DNA of 64,000 bases from Devosia sp. XK-2 (lineage in GTDB: Bacteria; Pseudomonadota; Alphaproteobacteria; Rhizobiales; Devosiaceae). Of this stretch, positions 36,158-46,802 are shown piece after piece. The notes under the pieces were generated by a model. The model was given only the letters and a program-made list of their open reading frames with translations. It was not told where the DNA came from and made no database searches. Both the position numbers and the translations under genes were made by a program. Every line of letters begins with the position of its first letter. Position 1 is the stretch's first letter. The DNA lies in the NCBI RefSeq assembly GCF_037113415.1, contig NZ_CP146608.1, forward strand, positions 1,198,501 to 1,262,500. The letters are read 5' to 3'.

Positions 36158-37543
36158 TCACTCCCTGGCGGCCTTATGGCCCGAAACATTGTTGCCCGCG
36201 TCATGCGGCAGGCGGAAATAAACAAGGCCCGCCAGGGCGCTGAGCCCCCCAACGGTGAAAAAGGCGATCTGGAAATTGAGCAGCGTCAGATGCCCGCCGC
36301 TCAGCGTGCTCGTGACCTCAAGTATGGCGCCGGCCACCGCCACCCCGAAGGCCACCGACAATTGCTGGGCCACGGCGACGATGGCGGTGGCCTGGCTGGC
36401 TTCCTCGTCTGAAATATCGGCGTAGCCGATGGCGTTGGAGCCGGTGAAAAAGATCGAGCGCAGGACACCACCTGCGAGCAGGATGGCCATCATCAGGGCC
36501 GGCGGTGTGTCGGCGGTGAAGAGGCCCTGCGCCGCTAGCAGGACGCCGCCCAGCACGGCCGCAAAGCCGAGCACGCGGGGAAAGCCGAAACGGGCGAAGA
36601 TCTTTTCGACCATGAACTTGCTGATGATCGCGCCGATGGCCGAGATGAAGGTAATCGCACCCGATTGGAACGGATTGAGCCCGAAACCCAATTGCAGCAT
36701 CAGCGGCAGGAGGAACGGCATGGCGCCAACGCCGATGCGGAACAGCGAGCCGCCAGTGATCGAGGACCGGAACAGCTTGTGGCGGAACAGCCTGGGATCG
36801 AGCAGTGGATATTTGGTTTTTCGCGCATGCAGCAGATAGAGCAGGGCCGCTGTGGCGCCCACGGCCAGGGTCATATAGCCATAGATGATCGGCAGCGCCG
36901 GCAGGCTGATGACCGAAAGTCCGAAGACCGAGCCGGCAAACGCCACCGCGGCGATGAAAAAGCCCACAATATCCACTGAGCGGGGCGTGCGTTCATCGGG
37001 CACGTTGAGATAGATGCCAGAGAGGATGATGCCCGCAACTCCGATGGGAATATTGATCCAGAAAATCCAGTGCCAACTGAGATAGGTGGTGAGAAACCCG
37101 CCGATCAGCGGCCCGGTCACCGGCGCCACCAGGGCCGGTACGGTCAGCCAAGCCATGGCCGACACCAGTTCATTGCGCGGCGTCGAGCGTACCAGCAAAA
37201 GGCGCCCCACCGGCGTCATCATAGATGACCCGATTCCTTGAAAAAAGCGTGACGCTACAAAGGTTTCCAGCGAATAGGCGAAGGAACAGGCCAGCGAGCC
37301 CAGCATGAACACGAAAATGGCCAGCCGGAAGATGTTCTTGGCGCCGAACCGGTCCGCCATCCAGCCGCTGATCGGGATAAAAATGGCCAGGGCGACGAAA
37401 TAGGCCGTGAGGGCGAGTTTAAGCGCAATCGGCTCGGAGCCGATATCGGTCGCGATGGCGGGCAGCGACGTGGCAATGACGGTCGAGTCCATCTGTTCCA
37501 TGAACAGGGCGACCGCCAGGATGAGCGGGGTAACGCGGATCAA
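36158..37543 (-). CDS. MFS drug exporter, DHA2-like (copy 2)
   Basis: A 461-residue exporter highly similar to the next gene downstream: MDSTVIATSLPAIATDIG, MADRFGAKNIFRLAI, GPLIGGFLTTYLSWHWIF. Start TTG 37543 is the only upstream start in the frame and gives an N-terminus aligning with copy 1 (VTPLILAVALFMEQ); no strong ribosome site is seen, so the start is less certain. Same length and frame layout as copy 1 indicate a duplication followed by divergence. Confidence 0.9.
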   Translation of the reverse strand: MIRVTPLILAVALFMEQMDSTVIATSLPAIATDIGSEPIALKLALTAYFVALAIFIPISGWMADRFGAKNIFRLAIFVFMLGSLACSFAYSLETFVASRFFQGIGSSMMTPVGRLLLVRSTPRNELVSAMAWLTVPALVAPVTGPLIGGFLTTYLSWHWIFWINIPIGVAGIILSGIYLNVPDERTPRSVDIVGFFIAAVAFAGSVFGLSVISLPALPIIYGYMTLAVGATAALLYLLHARKTKYPLLDPRLFRHKLFRSSITGGSLFRIGVGAMPFLLPLMLQLGFGLNPFQSGAITFISAIGAIISKFMVEKIFARFGFPRVLGFAAVLGGVLLAAQGLFTADTPPALMMAILLAGGVLRSIFFTGSNAIGYADISDEEASQATAIVAVAQQLSVAFGVAVAGAILEVTSTLSGGHLTLLNFQIAFFTVGGLSALAGLVYFRLPHDAGNNVSGHKAARE

Positions 37544-37652
37544 GGTACTAATTGTCTAGGGACAAGCAGGAACAATCGCGAATGCGACCCGCGCACTATG
37601 GGCTGATCCGTCGCATACGCCTAGTCAAAAAACGCAGCCTCAGGCGCTCCAG

Positions 37653-38018
37653 CTAGCGCCGGCTGCGCAGCCACCCGGCCAGCACGGGAAGAATAAAGGC
37701 GCTGGCATAATAGACGTAGACATCGAGCTTGTAATAGCCGTCCGCCGGCTGCAGCAGCAGCACGATGAAAACATAATCCATCACCATGGCAATTGCGGCC
37801 CAGATCAACCCTACCGCGAGCCCCTGGGTGATCGTTCTGATATGGGCCCACCGCAAGAGCACGAATATCGTGGCGGCAAGGCCGAGCGGGCTGACATACC
37901 AGCCAAGATATTCGGTCGGCACGAAGGGGAACAGGGCAATGCCCATAGCATAGCCGAAGAACCAGAGCAGCAGTCCCCAGCCGACCCCGTATTGAAGGTA
38001 AAGTCGCCAATCGTTCAT
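37653..38018 (-). CDS. Small integral membrane protein (121 aa)
   Basis: A protein of 121 residues with four hydrophobic helices (about 9-30, 42-57, 64-85, 97-115) and a basic tail. ATG 38018 has AGGTG 6 nt upstream and gives a clean first helix; the frame open to 38138 adds a stretch with no pattern. No family recognised. It stands alone between the MFS pair and guaB. Confidence 0.65.
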   Translation of the reverse strand: MNDWRLYLQYGVGWGLLLWFFGYAMGIALFPFVPTEYLGWYVSPLGLAATIFVLLRWAHIRTITQGLAVGLIWAAIAMVMDYVFIVLLLQPADGYYKLDVYVYYASAFILPVLAGWLRSRR

Positions 38019-38134
38019 TGCAGCACCTGACAGCGTTCCTGGCACGAAGACTATCATGCCTTCGCTGGCTCGATTTTGCCATGGATCAAGCCGCGGCGCT
38101 GGCCGGCCGCCACAAAGCGCCATGGGGACACTAG

Positions 38135-39751
<1,617 letters not shown>

Positions 39752-39765
39752 TCAGCCCTCCACGT

Positions 39766-39793
39766 GTGGCCCTCGGACTGATCCGAGGGCCAC
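39766..39793 (+). terminator. Strong hairpin after guaB
   Basis: A perfect 12-bp stem GTGGCCCTCGGA/TCCGAGGGCCAC with loop CTGA, 14 nt after the guaB stop. No T tract follows on either strand, so it may act as a 3' mRNA stabiliser or a Rho-assisted end rather than an intrinsic terminator. Confidence 0.5.
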
Positions 39794-39960
39794 TCGGCAC
39801 GACCACGAAGCCGGGCCCGTGACAGGTCCTCGCATCAGGCGCGAGGGCGGCCGGAATTGCGTTTCGACATCGGGACCACAGGTTGCGGCGTGCCGGCCGA
39901 AAACCGATTCAGTTCCAAGCCGTTACTGACAAAACCCGACTCTCTGGCGGAGCCTGAACT

Positions 39961-40395
39961 ATGATCCTCGTTGAAAAACTGCTGGTCCTCGCCGTGGCCT
40001 TGCAGGCCTTTCTGGCCATCAGCTTGATCCTTTGGCTCGGTTTGGAGCGTGTGCCGCGGGTCATGCGTGGGGAAATTCGGGTGGCTGACATTGCCGTGGA
40101 CAGAAGCGCCTATCCCCTCAAGGCGCGGCTACTTTCGAACAGCGTCGACAATCAGTTTCAGCTTCCGATCCTGTTCTTTGTGGGCGCAGTTCTGTTGCTG
40201 CAGGCCGATCTTGCCGACTGGTTCAGCGTGATCCTGGCCTTTCTGTTCGTGGCCTTGCGCTACGTCCACGCGGCCATCCACGTCACCACCAATCGCGTCT
40301 ATCGCCGCTTTGTCATCTACACTGCCGGACTTGCCGTGCTGTCCCTGTTCTGGCTATGGCTGGTCCTTCGTATTCTCCTGCTTCCGAGTGCCTGA
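39961..40395 (+). CDS. MAPEG family membrane protein
   Basis: A 144-residue protein with four membrane helices (about 5-26, 67-83, 86-104, 119-141). The MAPEG patterns are DNQFQLPILFFVGAVLL and ALRYVHAAIHVTTNRVYRR. Eukaryotic relatives are membrane glutathione transferases; bacterial ones are largely uncharacterised. It ends 3 nt before the RsmB-like gene, suggesting joint expression. ATG 39961 gives the expected first helix. Confidence 0.88.
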   Translation: MILVEKLLVLAVALQAFLAISLILWLGLERVPRVMRGEIRVADIAVDRSAYPLKARLLSNSVDNQFQLPILFFVGAVLLLQADLADWFSVILAFLFVALRYVHAAIHVTTNRVYRRFVIYTAGLAVLSLFWLWLVLRILLLPSA

Positions 40396-40398
40396 CCC

Positions 40399-41694
40399 AT
40401 GCGCTTCCCCGGCCGTCTCGCCGCCGCCATTGACGTTCTGACCGATGTCGAAACGCGCCATCGGCCCGTTTCCGAAGCGCTCAAGGCCTGGGGCATCAAC
40501 AATCGCTTTGCCGGGGCAGGCGACCGCGCCGCTATTGGCAATCTCGTCTATGACGCCTTGCGCAAACGCGCTTCCCACGCCGCTGCCATGGGCAGCGACA
40601 GCCCGCGTGCCCTTGTGCTGGCCGTGGCCATGCGCGATTGGGGGGAAACGCCAGAGAGCCTGAACGAGGCCTTTGCCGGCGATGCCCATGCCCCCCAGGC
40701 TCTGAATGCCGATGAAGCTGCTGGCGCCGATGCCGACCTGTCCGGGGCGGCGGCGGCCGATCGGGCCGATTTTCCGCAATGGCTGGCGCCGTCGCTGCAA
40801 CGCGCCTTTGGCGATGACTGGATTGCCGAAGGCCAGGCCATGGCCGGCAGACCCTCGCTCGACCTGCGTGCCAACGCACTCAAGGCCTCGCCGGAAAAGG
40901 TCATCAAATCGCTGGCGCGATTTTCGCCTCAGCCAACCACTATCGCCCCTTTCGGCATCACCATGCCGGCCGGCCCGCGCGATGCACGCACACCCAATGT
41001 CACCACGGACGAAGGCTATCAGAAGGGCTGGTTCGAAGTGCAGGACCAGGGCAGCCAGATCGTGGCGGCCTTGGCGGGAGCCCAGCAGGGCGAGCAGGTG
41101 CTCGATCTCTGCGCGGGGGCAGGGGGCAAGACCCTGGCCCTTGCCGCGCTCATGGGCAATAAGGGCCAGATATTTGCCTATGACGCCGACCGTGCGCGCC
41201 TGGCGCCCATCTATGAGCGCCTGAAGCGCAATGCCGTCCGCAATGCGCAGGTGCGTGCCCCGCAGGACGGCGCGCTGGACGATCTTATTGGCAAAATGGA
41301 CCGCGTGGTCGTCGATGCACCCTGCACCGGCACCGGCACCTGGCGCCGTCGTCCCGATACCAAATGGAAGCTGACGCCCGAACTGCTTGCCCAGCGCCAG
41401 TCCGAACAGGCCGCGCTTCTGATCGAAGCCGCGCGCTACCTCAAGTCCGGCGGCGTGCTGGTCTATATTACATGCTCCATTCTGCCCGAGGAAAATGACG
41501 ATCAGGTCGCAGCTTTCCTGGCGGCCAATGCCGACTTTTCCACCATGGATATGGCGGTGGCCTGGCGGCAGGCGCTGATCACCGAAATTCCCGATGGCCT
41601 GGTGACGCCGAGGGGCGGTGTCTGCCTGACGCCGCGCCGCACCAATACGGACGGCTTTTACTGCCATCTGCTGCGCAAGGCGTGGGCCAAGTGA
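40399..41694 (+). CDS. RsmB/NOP family rRNA cytosine-C5 methyltransferase
   Basis: A 431-residue SAM-dependent m5C methyltransferase. An N-terminal NusB-like helical region (~1-80) precedes the catalytic domain: SAM motif LDLCAGAGGKTLALAALMG (~235), the DAPCTGTGTWRR motif (~306) and the active-site TCSILPEEND with the second Cys. The target is probably 16S rRNA (RsmB-like), but the family also methylates other rRNA sites. It directly follows the MAPEG gene. Confidence 0.92.
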   Translation: MRFPGRLAAAIDVLTDVETRHRPVSEALKAWGINNRFAGAGDRAAIGNLVYDALRKRASHAAAMGSDSPRALVLAVAMRDWGETPESLNEAFAGDAHAPQALNADEAAGADADLSGAAAADRADFPQWLAPSLQRAFGDDWIAEGQAMAGRPSLDLRANALKASPEKVIKSLARFSPQPTTIAPFGITMPAGPRDARTPNVTTDEGYQKGWFEVQDQGSQIVAALAGAQQGEQVLDLCAGAGGKTLALAALMGNKGQIFAYDADRARLAPIYERLKRNAVRNAQVRAPQDGALDDLIGKMDRVVVDAPCTGTGTWRRRPDTKWKLTPELLAQRQSEQAALLIEAARYLKSGGVLVYITCSILPEENDDQVAAFLAANADFSTMDMAVAWRQALITEIPDGLVTPRGGVCLTPRRTNTDGFYCHLLRKAWAK

Positions 41695-41749
41695 ACCGCT
41701 GGCGCCGATGAGCCGTTCTGCTCTCTGAAGACCCAAAGGGGAGAACGAG

Positions 41750-42232
41750 ATGCAGTCCGCCACTATAGACTATCGTACGCCGCAACCATGGATCGCCCTG
41801 GCCGCCTTTCTGGTTGCCGTTCTGGGCATTGGCGCTTTGATCGGTACGCAGTCGCAGCCCGGCGTCTGGTACGAAAATCTCGTCAAGCCGCCGCTCAATC
41901 CGCCCAATTGGGTCTTCGGCCCAGTCTGGTTCACGCTCTATGTCATGATCGCCATTGCCGGCTGGCGCGTGTGGATGGCGGCGCCACGATCAGCGGCGAT
42001 GAAATTCTGGGGCGCGCAAATGCTGCTGAACTGGGCCTGGTCGCCGGTGTGGTTTTTGGCGCAGATGCCCTGGTTGGCCTTCATCATTCTCGTCGCGATG
42101 TGGTTGGCCATTGCCGGCTTCATCCTCGCCGCACGCCGGCACGATCCCATCGCAGCCTGGCTTTTTGTCCCCTATATCGCCTGGGTGAGCTTTGCCGGCT
42201 ATCTCAATCTGTCCATCGCGCTGCTGAACTAG
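41750..42232 (+). CDS. tspO: TspO/MBR family protein
   Basis: A 160-residue five-helix membrane protein of the tryptophan-rich sensory protein/benzodiazepine-receptor family. It has the hallmark WYENLVKPPLNPPNWVFGPV (~43-62) and many conserved Trp. TspO binds porphyrins and affects stress and pigment regulation in alphaproteobacteria. Its end overlaps the end of the convergent acyltransferase gene by 4 nt. AAAGGGGAG precedes ATG 41750. Confidence 0.95.
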   Translation: MQSATIDYRTPQPWIALAAFLVAVLGIGALIGTQSQPGVWYENLVKPPLNPPNWVFGPVWFTLYVMIAIAGWRVWMAAPRSAAMKFWGAQMLLNWAWSPVWFLAQMPWLAFIILVAMWLAIAGFILAARRHDPIAAWLFVPYIAWVSFAGYLNLSIALLN

Positions 42233-43449
42233 GCGGGCCGAATGGTCACTTTCGCCGGGCGTTCCGGCTCGAGCATGCGCGCCCAGCCGACCACGGGCGC
42301 CTCCAGCCAGCGGTAGGATGCCGTTGCGACAACAAGCGACGCCAGCACCACGGCGGCCGAGGCGCTCCAGAACGCGGTGGCATCGGTCATCGTCCCAAGG
42401 GCCATGTCGGGCAACCAGAACCTGCGCACCAGTTCGATGAGCAGGTAGTGCCAGACATAGATGCCGAATGACACCCGCGCGACATAGCCGACCAAGGGAT
42501 TGTCGAGCAGGCGACCGGCCAGCAGGGTCGATGGGCCAAGAGCCAGTGCCAGGGCAACCATGGCGTGCATGATGGGGAAGCGGTAGGGGACCTGGAGCAG
42601 GCCATAGAGTTCGCCGCCCTCAAAACGAGCCGTGAGATACATGAAGATGCCCGCCCCGATCATCGCGGCGAGAAAGACCATATCGGCGGCCCAATTCCGT
42701 TTGCCGGCAAGAAGTGTCTGCAGTCCGCCTGCCAGCGCGCCCAGCGCAAACATGGCAAAAAAGCTGAACGGATTGAACCAGGGCATCCAGACCTTGGCGC
42801 CGCCCTGCAGGCCGTATTCCCAGCCACGGTTTATGGGATCGACCGTGACCAGATTATAGAAGGTCATATGCGCGAGCAGAGCCGCGCCGATGACGCCGAA
42901 CCAGGCCAGGCGTTTGCCCCATGGCGGCAGCGCGCGGCCATAGGCCACCAGAACGGCAAAACCCAGGGGCAGGAAAAAGTAGGAGCTGGCCTCAAAGCCG
43001 ATTGACCAGAGAGGGCTGTTCACCTCGACGGGAAACAGGGTCAGCCAGTGCCAGTCGCTGACCAATGCAAAGCCCGCCACGAGGCGAAGCCATAGCCATT
43101 GATCCAGTTTGACGTCGAACAGGGCCACGCTGAGAATAAAGGTGACGATGAGCGCCAGCCAGAAACAGGGCAAAATACGCGCCGCGCGGCGAAGCCAGTA
43201 GACGCGCAGCGAGGGGAGATCGCCGCCGGCATCCAGCGCCCGCCAGAACGGAATGGACAGCAGGAACCCGCTGAGCACGAAGAACAGGCCCACGCCCAGG
43301 CCGCCGCCATTGCTCAAAACCTGCATGGGCTCCGAGCCGAGCGGGGTGCGAAAGTCGATGCGCTGCGCCAGATGATGAAACAGCACAATGAGGCAGGCGG
43401 AGGCCCGCACAAAGTCCGCACCAAGCAGGCGAGCGTCTTGATTCCCCAT
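42229..43449 (-). CDS. Acyltransferase 3 family membrane protein
   Basis: A 406-residue integral membrane O-acyltransferase (OafA/NodX type) with about ten helices. Conserved DFVRASACLIVLFHHL (~10-25, catalytic His) and GVGLFFVLSGFLLSIPFWRA (~50-69) are near the N-terminus. Members transfer acetyl or other acyl groups to surface polysaccharides or glucans; a link to the cyclic glucan is possible but unproven. ATG 43449 with GGGGGA upstream is preferred over TTG 43482. Confidence 0.9.
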   Translation of the reverse strand: MGNQDARLLGADFVRASACLIVLFHHLAQRIDFRTPLGSEPMQVLSNGGGLGVGLFFVLSGFLLSIPFWRALDAGGDLPSLRVYWLRRAARILPCFWLALIVTFILSVALFDVKLDQWLWLRLVAGFALVSDWHWLTLFPVEVNSPLWSIGFEASSYFFLPLGFAVLVAYGRALPPWGKRLAWFGVIGAALLAHMTFYNLVTVDPINRGWEYGLQGGAKVWMPWFNPFSFFAMFALGALAGGLQTLLAGKRNWAADMVFLAAMIGAGIFMYLTARFEGGELYGLLQVPYRFPIMHAMVALALALGPSTLLAGRLLDNPLVGYVARVSFGIYVWHYLLIELVRRFWLPDMALGTMTDATAFWSASAAVVLASLVVATASYRWLEAPVVGWARMLEPERPAKVTIRPA

Positions 43450-43525
43450 TGTTCCCCCAATATTGCATGGGCGTTCCTCCAACGCCCCGCTTGCGGAATC
43501 CGCATCCTCTGGCTAAAGGCTCGCC

Positions 43526-45097
43526 ATGCAGCACCCAGATACCGTCTCCCGTAACGACACCATTCTCATTGTCGACTTCGGTTCGCAAGTCACGCAGTTG
43601 ATTGCGCGCCGCATTCGCGAGACCGGGGTCTATTGCGAAATCCATCCATTCCAGTCCGCAGGCGCGGCCATGGCCGAACTCAACCCGAAAGGCGTGGTGC
43701 TGTCGGGCAGCCCGGCCTCGACGCTGGACGAGAACGCCCCCACCATCGATCCGGTCATTCTCGAAGCCGGGGTGCCGATCCTGGGCATATGTTATGGCCA
43801 GCAGGCGCTTTGCATGGCGCTGGGAGGCAAGGTCGAGGCCGGGCATCATCGCGAATTCGGCCGTGCCGAGGTGACCGTGCACAAGGCCAACAGCCTTTCG
43901 GATGGCGTCTGGGACCTCGATTCGCACCATCAAGTCTGGATGAGCCACGGCGACCGCGTGGTGGCATTGCCTGAAGGGTTCGAGGTGGTGGGCACCTCGC
44001 CCAATGCGCCCTTTGCCATGATTGCCAATGAAGAGCGCCGCATCTGGGCGGTGCAGTTCCACCCCGAAGTGGTGCACACGCCCGACGGCGCCAAGCTCTA
44101 CGCCAATTTTGTGCACAACATTTGCGGCATCGCCAGCAATTGGACCATGGCGGCCTACCGCCAGAAGATGATCGAGAAAATCCGAGAGCAGGTCGGCGGC
44201 GGCAAGGTTATTTGCGGCCTTTCGGGCGGTGTCGATTCCTCGGTCGCGGCTGTGCTCATCCATGAAGCGATCGGCGACCAGCTCACCTGCATCTATGTCG
44301 ATCACGGCCTGATGCGGCTGAACGAGAGCGAGCAGGTCGTCACCATGTTCCGCGACCAGTTCAACATTCCGCTGGTTCATGTCGATGCCGAAGATCTGTT
44401 CGTCGGCGAACTGGAAGGCCAGTCGGACCCCGAAACCAAGCGCAAGATCATCGGTCGGCTGTTCATCGAAGTGTTCGAGGAAGAGGCCAAGAAGCTCGGC
44501 GGCGCCGATTTCCTGGCCCAGGGCACGCTTTATCCGGACGTGATCGAAAGCGTCTCCTTCACCGGCGGGCCATCGGTCACCATCAAGTCGCACCACAATG
44601 TGGGTGGCCTGCCCGAGCGCATGAATATGAAGCTTGTCGAGCCACTGCGCGAATTGTTCAAGGACGAAGTGCGTGCCCTGGGCCGTGAGCTGGGCATTCC
44701 CGAAAGCTTCATCGGCCGCCATCCCTTCCCGGGACCGGGCCTGGCCATTCGCTGCCCTGGCGGCATTACCCGCGAAAAGCTCGGCATCCTCAGGCAGGCC
44801 GACGCGATCTATCTCGATGAAATCCGCAAGTCCGGCCAGTATGACAAGATTTGGCAAGCCTTTGCCGTGCTCTTGCCGGTACAGACTGTTGGCGTCATGG
44901 GTGATGGCCGCACCTATGAATTTGTATGCGCCCTCCGGGCGGTGACCTCGGTCGATGGCATGACTGCCGATTTCTATCAGTTCGACATGAACTTCCTGGG
45001 CAAGACGGCAACCCGCATCATCAACGAAGTGCGCGGCATCAACCGGGTGGTCTACGACGTGACGTCCAAACCGCCAGGGACGATTGAGTGGGAGTAG
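43526..45097 (+). CDS. guaA: GMP synthase (glutamine-hydrolysing)
   Basis: A 523-residue bifunctional enzyme converting XMP to GMP. The class I amidotransferase domain (~1-210) has Cys89 in [10 protein letters not shown] and the FHPEVVHT His-Glu. The ATP pyrophosphatase domain has [15 protein letters not shown] (~233-247), and the C-terminal dimerisation domain ends [11 protein letters not shown]. Together with guaB it completes the guanine branch. Its stop codon is part of the palindromic element at 45094-45155. Confidence 0.98.
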   Translation: MQHPDTVSRNDTILIVDFGSQVTQLIARRIRETGVYCEIHPFQSAGAAMAELNPKGVVLSGSPASTLDENAPTIDPVILEAGVPILGICYGQQALCMALGGKVEAGHHREFGRAEVTVHKANSLSDGVWDLDSHHQVWMSHGDRVVALPEGFEVVGTSPNAPFAMIANEERRIWAVQFHPEVVHTPDGAKLYANFVHNICGIASNWTMAAYRQKMIEKIREQVGGGKVICGLSGGVDSSVAAVLIHEAIGDQLTCIYVDHGLMRLNESEQVVTMFRDQFNIPLVHVDAEDLFVGELEGQSDPETKRKIIGRLFIEVFEEEAKKLGGADFLAQGTLYPDVIESVSFTGGPSVTIKSHHNVGGLPERMNMKLVEPLRELFKDEVRALGRELGIPESFIGRHPFPGPGLAIRCPGGITREKLGILRQADAIYLDEIRKSGQYDKIWQAFAVLLPVQTVGVMGDGRTYEFVCALRAVTSVDGMTADFYQFDMNFLGKTATRIINEVRGINRVVYDVTSKPPGTIEWE

Positions 45098-45155
45098 CCA
45101 CCGGCAGCGCGAAGCGCTGCAAAATCAGTCCGGTGGACTGATTTTAGGTGGCTAC
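45094..45155 (+). repeat. Nested palindromic element, copy B (end of guaA)
   Basis: Outer 9-bp stem GTAGCCACC/GGTGGCTAC encloses a 7-bp hairpin GCAGCGC-GAA-GCGCTGC and an 11-bp hairpin AAAATCAGTCC-GGT-GGACTGATTTT. Same three-way layout as copy A after rlmE, with stem changes that keep pairing. It starts inside the guaA stop codon region. Confidence 0.8.
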
Positions 45156-45300
45156 GCCCGAATGGCCATGCGCGCAGGGCCCAGCTCCGCAATGGGCGCG
45201 ATGTCGTGCCGGACACGTGGAAAGTACCCGTACCTGCATGTCCGGTCGATCAACTGTTGCTTCGGCCATCTTGACTCTGTGGCACGGACGATATTTGCTA

Positions 45301-45315
45301 GAACAAATAGTGAAC
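45301..45315 (+). promoter_or_regulatory. Candidate SOS (LexA) box before 2H phosphoesterase gene
   Basis: GAACAAATAGTGAAC matches the alphaproteobacterial GAAC-N7-GAAC direct repeat exactly. It lies 16 nt upstream of ATG 45332 and just after a possible promoter (TTGACT at 45271-45276 with an AT-rich -10 near 45292-45300). A LexA dimer here would block transcription. A chance match cannot be excluded. Confidence 0.5.
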
Positions 45316-45331
45316 ATTACGGACGGCGATC

Positions 45332-45922
45332 ATGGACATTGAACCGGATATGTTCGGCCACCGGCCATCACCGGTGGAACATAGAAGCTATTTCGCGATC
45401 TATCCCGAACCGGCCATTGCGCAGCGGATCGAGCATGAGGCAAGGGTGCTGGGCCGGCAGCACAATGTGCGGCGCGTCGTGCCCGCCGGACGCCTGCATC
45501 TGTCGCTCAATGGACTGCAACGCGGGCCGGAACTGGAGCCGCACCAGCTCGAAGAGGCGCTGCTGGCAGGCGACGCCATCCGCCGACCGGCATTCGACCT
45601 GATCCTGGATCGCATTCAGACCTGGGACAACGGCCGGTCGGGGCGACGGGGCTCGGTGCCGACCGTCCTGAACTGTTCGGCACCGCCGCGCGAGGCCCTG
45701 GCGCTTTATGAGGACTTGCGGCGGCAAATTCGGCAGGCTGGCCTCAGGGTCGGCGGACACCAGTTCAATCCCCATATCACGCTATGGTATGCGCCCGCCC
45801 GGCTGCCCGCGCTTGCGCTCCGGTATCCAGTGCATATCCGGGTGAACCGCTTCTGCCTCGTCCATTCGATTGCCGGTGCCGGCCGGGCCGAACATCTGGC
45901 CTCCTGGCCGCTGAAATTCTGA
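45332..45922 (+). CDS. 2'-5' RNA ligase family (2H phosphoesterase)
   Basis: A 196-residue protein of the LigT/ThpR superfamily, with the two defining H-x-T/S motifs RLHLSLNGL (~53-61) and NPHITLWYAP (~147-156). In vitro the family joins or opens 2'-5' RNA linkages or cyclic phosphates; cellular roles are unclear, with some members acting on tRNA fragments. ATG 45332 follows a candidate SOS box by 16 nt, which would make it DNA-damage inducible. It is followed by a separate TPR gene. Confidence 0.85.
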   Translation: MDIEPDMFGHRPSPVEHRSYFAIYPEPAIAQRIEHEARVLGRQHNVRRVVPAGRLHLSLNGLQRGPELEPHQLEEALLAGDAIRRPAFDLILDRIQTWDNGRSGRRGSVPTVLNCSAPPREALALYEDLRRQIRQAGLRVGGHQFNPHITLWYAPARLPALALRYPVHIRVNRFCLVHSIAGAGRAEHLASWPLKF

Positions 45923-46010
45923 GCGCCTATGCCGGGACGCATCTGGTTTGCATTCGTGGGGGCGCGTGATACATGCTGCACCACGCTTTCTTTCTTGCCC
46001 TAGGCTCGCC

Positions 46011-46775
46011 ATGTCCAACGAGAACATTTTCCGCGAAATCGACGAGGAGTTGCGCACCGATCGCATGCGGGCGCTGTGGCGGCGCTTTGCGCCTTTCGTC
46101 ATTGGCGGAGCCATCGCCATCGTTGCGCTGGTGGCCGTCAATGAGGGCTGGTCCTGGTATACCAAGAGCCAGTCGGCGGCGGCCTCGGAGGAATTCTATG
46201 GCGCGCTGAATGCGGCCGAGGCCGGCAATCTCGATGAGGCGCTGGCCCAGCTCGACACGCTGGCAGCCAATGGCTCCGGCGGATATCCGGTGCTGGCCGA
46301 ATTCCGCAAAGCGGCGCTGCTGAGCGACGAGGGCGACGCAGCCGGTGCGGTGGCGGCCTATGACACGCTCGCCAATAACCGATCCAATCCGCGTCTGCGC
46401 GAATTGGCATTGCTGCTGGCCGCCAATATCCTGGTCGACCACGGCACCCTCGCCGACGTCGAGGCCCGCATTGCCACGCTGGCCACGGACGACAACCATA
46501 TGCGCCGCGTGGCGCGCGAACTGCTGGGTCTGGCGCAGTACAAGGCCGGGGACTATGCCGCGGCGGAGGAAAGCTTTCAGGCGGTGATCGACGATCCGCT
46601 CGCCCAGTCGGGTGCCCGCAATCGCATGGCCTATTACCTGGCCCAGATGCTGGCCGAGGGCACCGTTGCCGCGGAGGAGCCCGCCGAGGCAGCAGCCGGG
46701 CCGGATGGCGCGGACAATGCGGAAGATGCTGTCCAGGGTCAGGCCGCGCCGGCCGAAGAACCGGCAGCCGAATAA
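46011..46775 (+). CDS. YfgM-like TPR membrane protein
   Basis: A 254-residue protein with a cytosolic N-terminus (SNENIFREIDEELRTDRM), one membrane anchor (~27-43, FVIGGAIAIVALVAV), then TPR-like helices (~55-215) facing the periplasm and an Ala/Glu/Pro-rich tail. YfgM relatives work with periplasmic folding and outer-membrane assembly. The gene normally lies in the order yfgM-bamB-der; here der follows after 27 nt, so bamB is missing at this place. ATG 46011 fits the family start. Confidence 0.88.
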   Translation: MSNENIFREIDEELRTDRMRALWRRFAPFVIGGAIAIVALVAVNEGWSWYTKSQSAAASEEFYGALNAAEAGNLDEALAQLDTLAANGSGGYPVLAEFRKAALLSDEGDAAGAVAAYDTLANNRSNPRLRELALLLAANILVDHGTLADVEARIATLATDDNHMRRVARELLGLAQYKAGDYAAAEESFQAVIDDPLAQSGARNRMAYYLAQMLAEGTVAAEEPAEAAAGPDGADNAEDAVQGQAAPAEEPAAE

Positions 46776-46802
46776 GACCAGCGCCTAGCGGGGGAAACCG
46801 TC

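Noticed and set aside
39766-39793. Intrinsic terminator of guaB
   Set aside because: The hairpin is strong but no T tract follows on either strand, so it is listed with reduced confidence only.
42992-44857. 621-codon open frame on the minus strand
   Set aside because: Antisense to guaA and partly overlapping the acyltransferase gene in another frame; no protein pattern.
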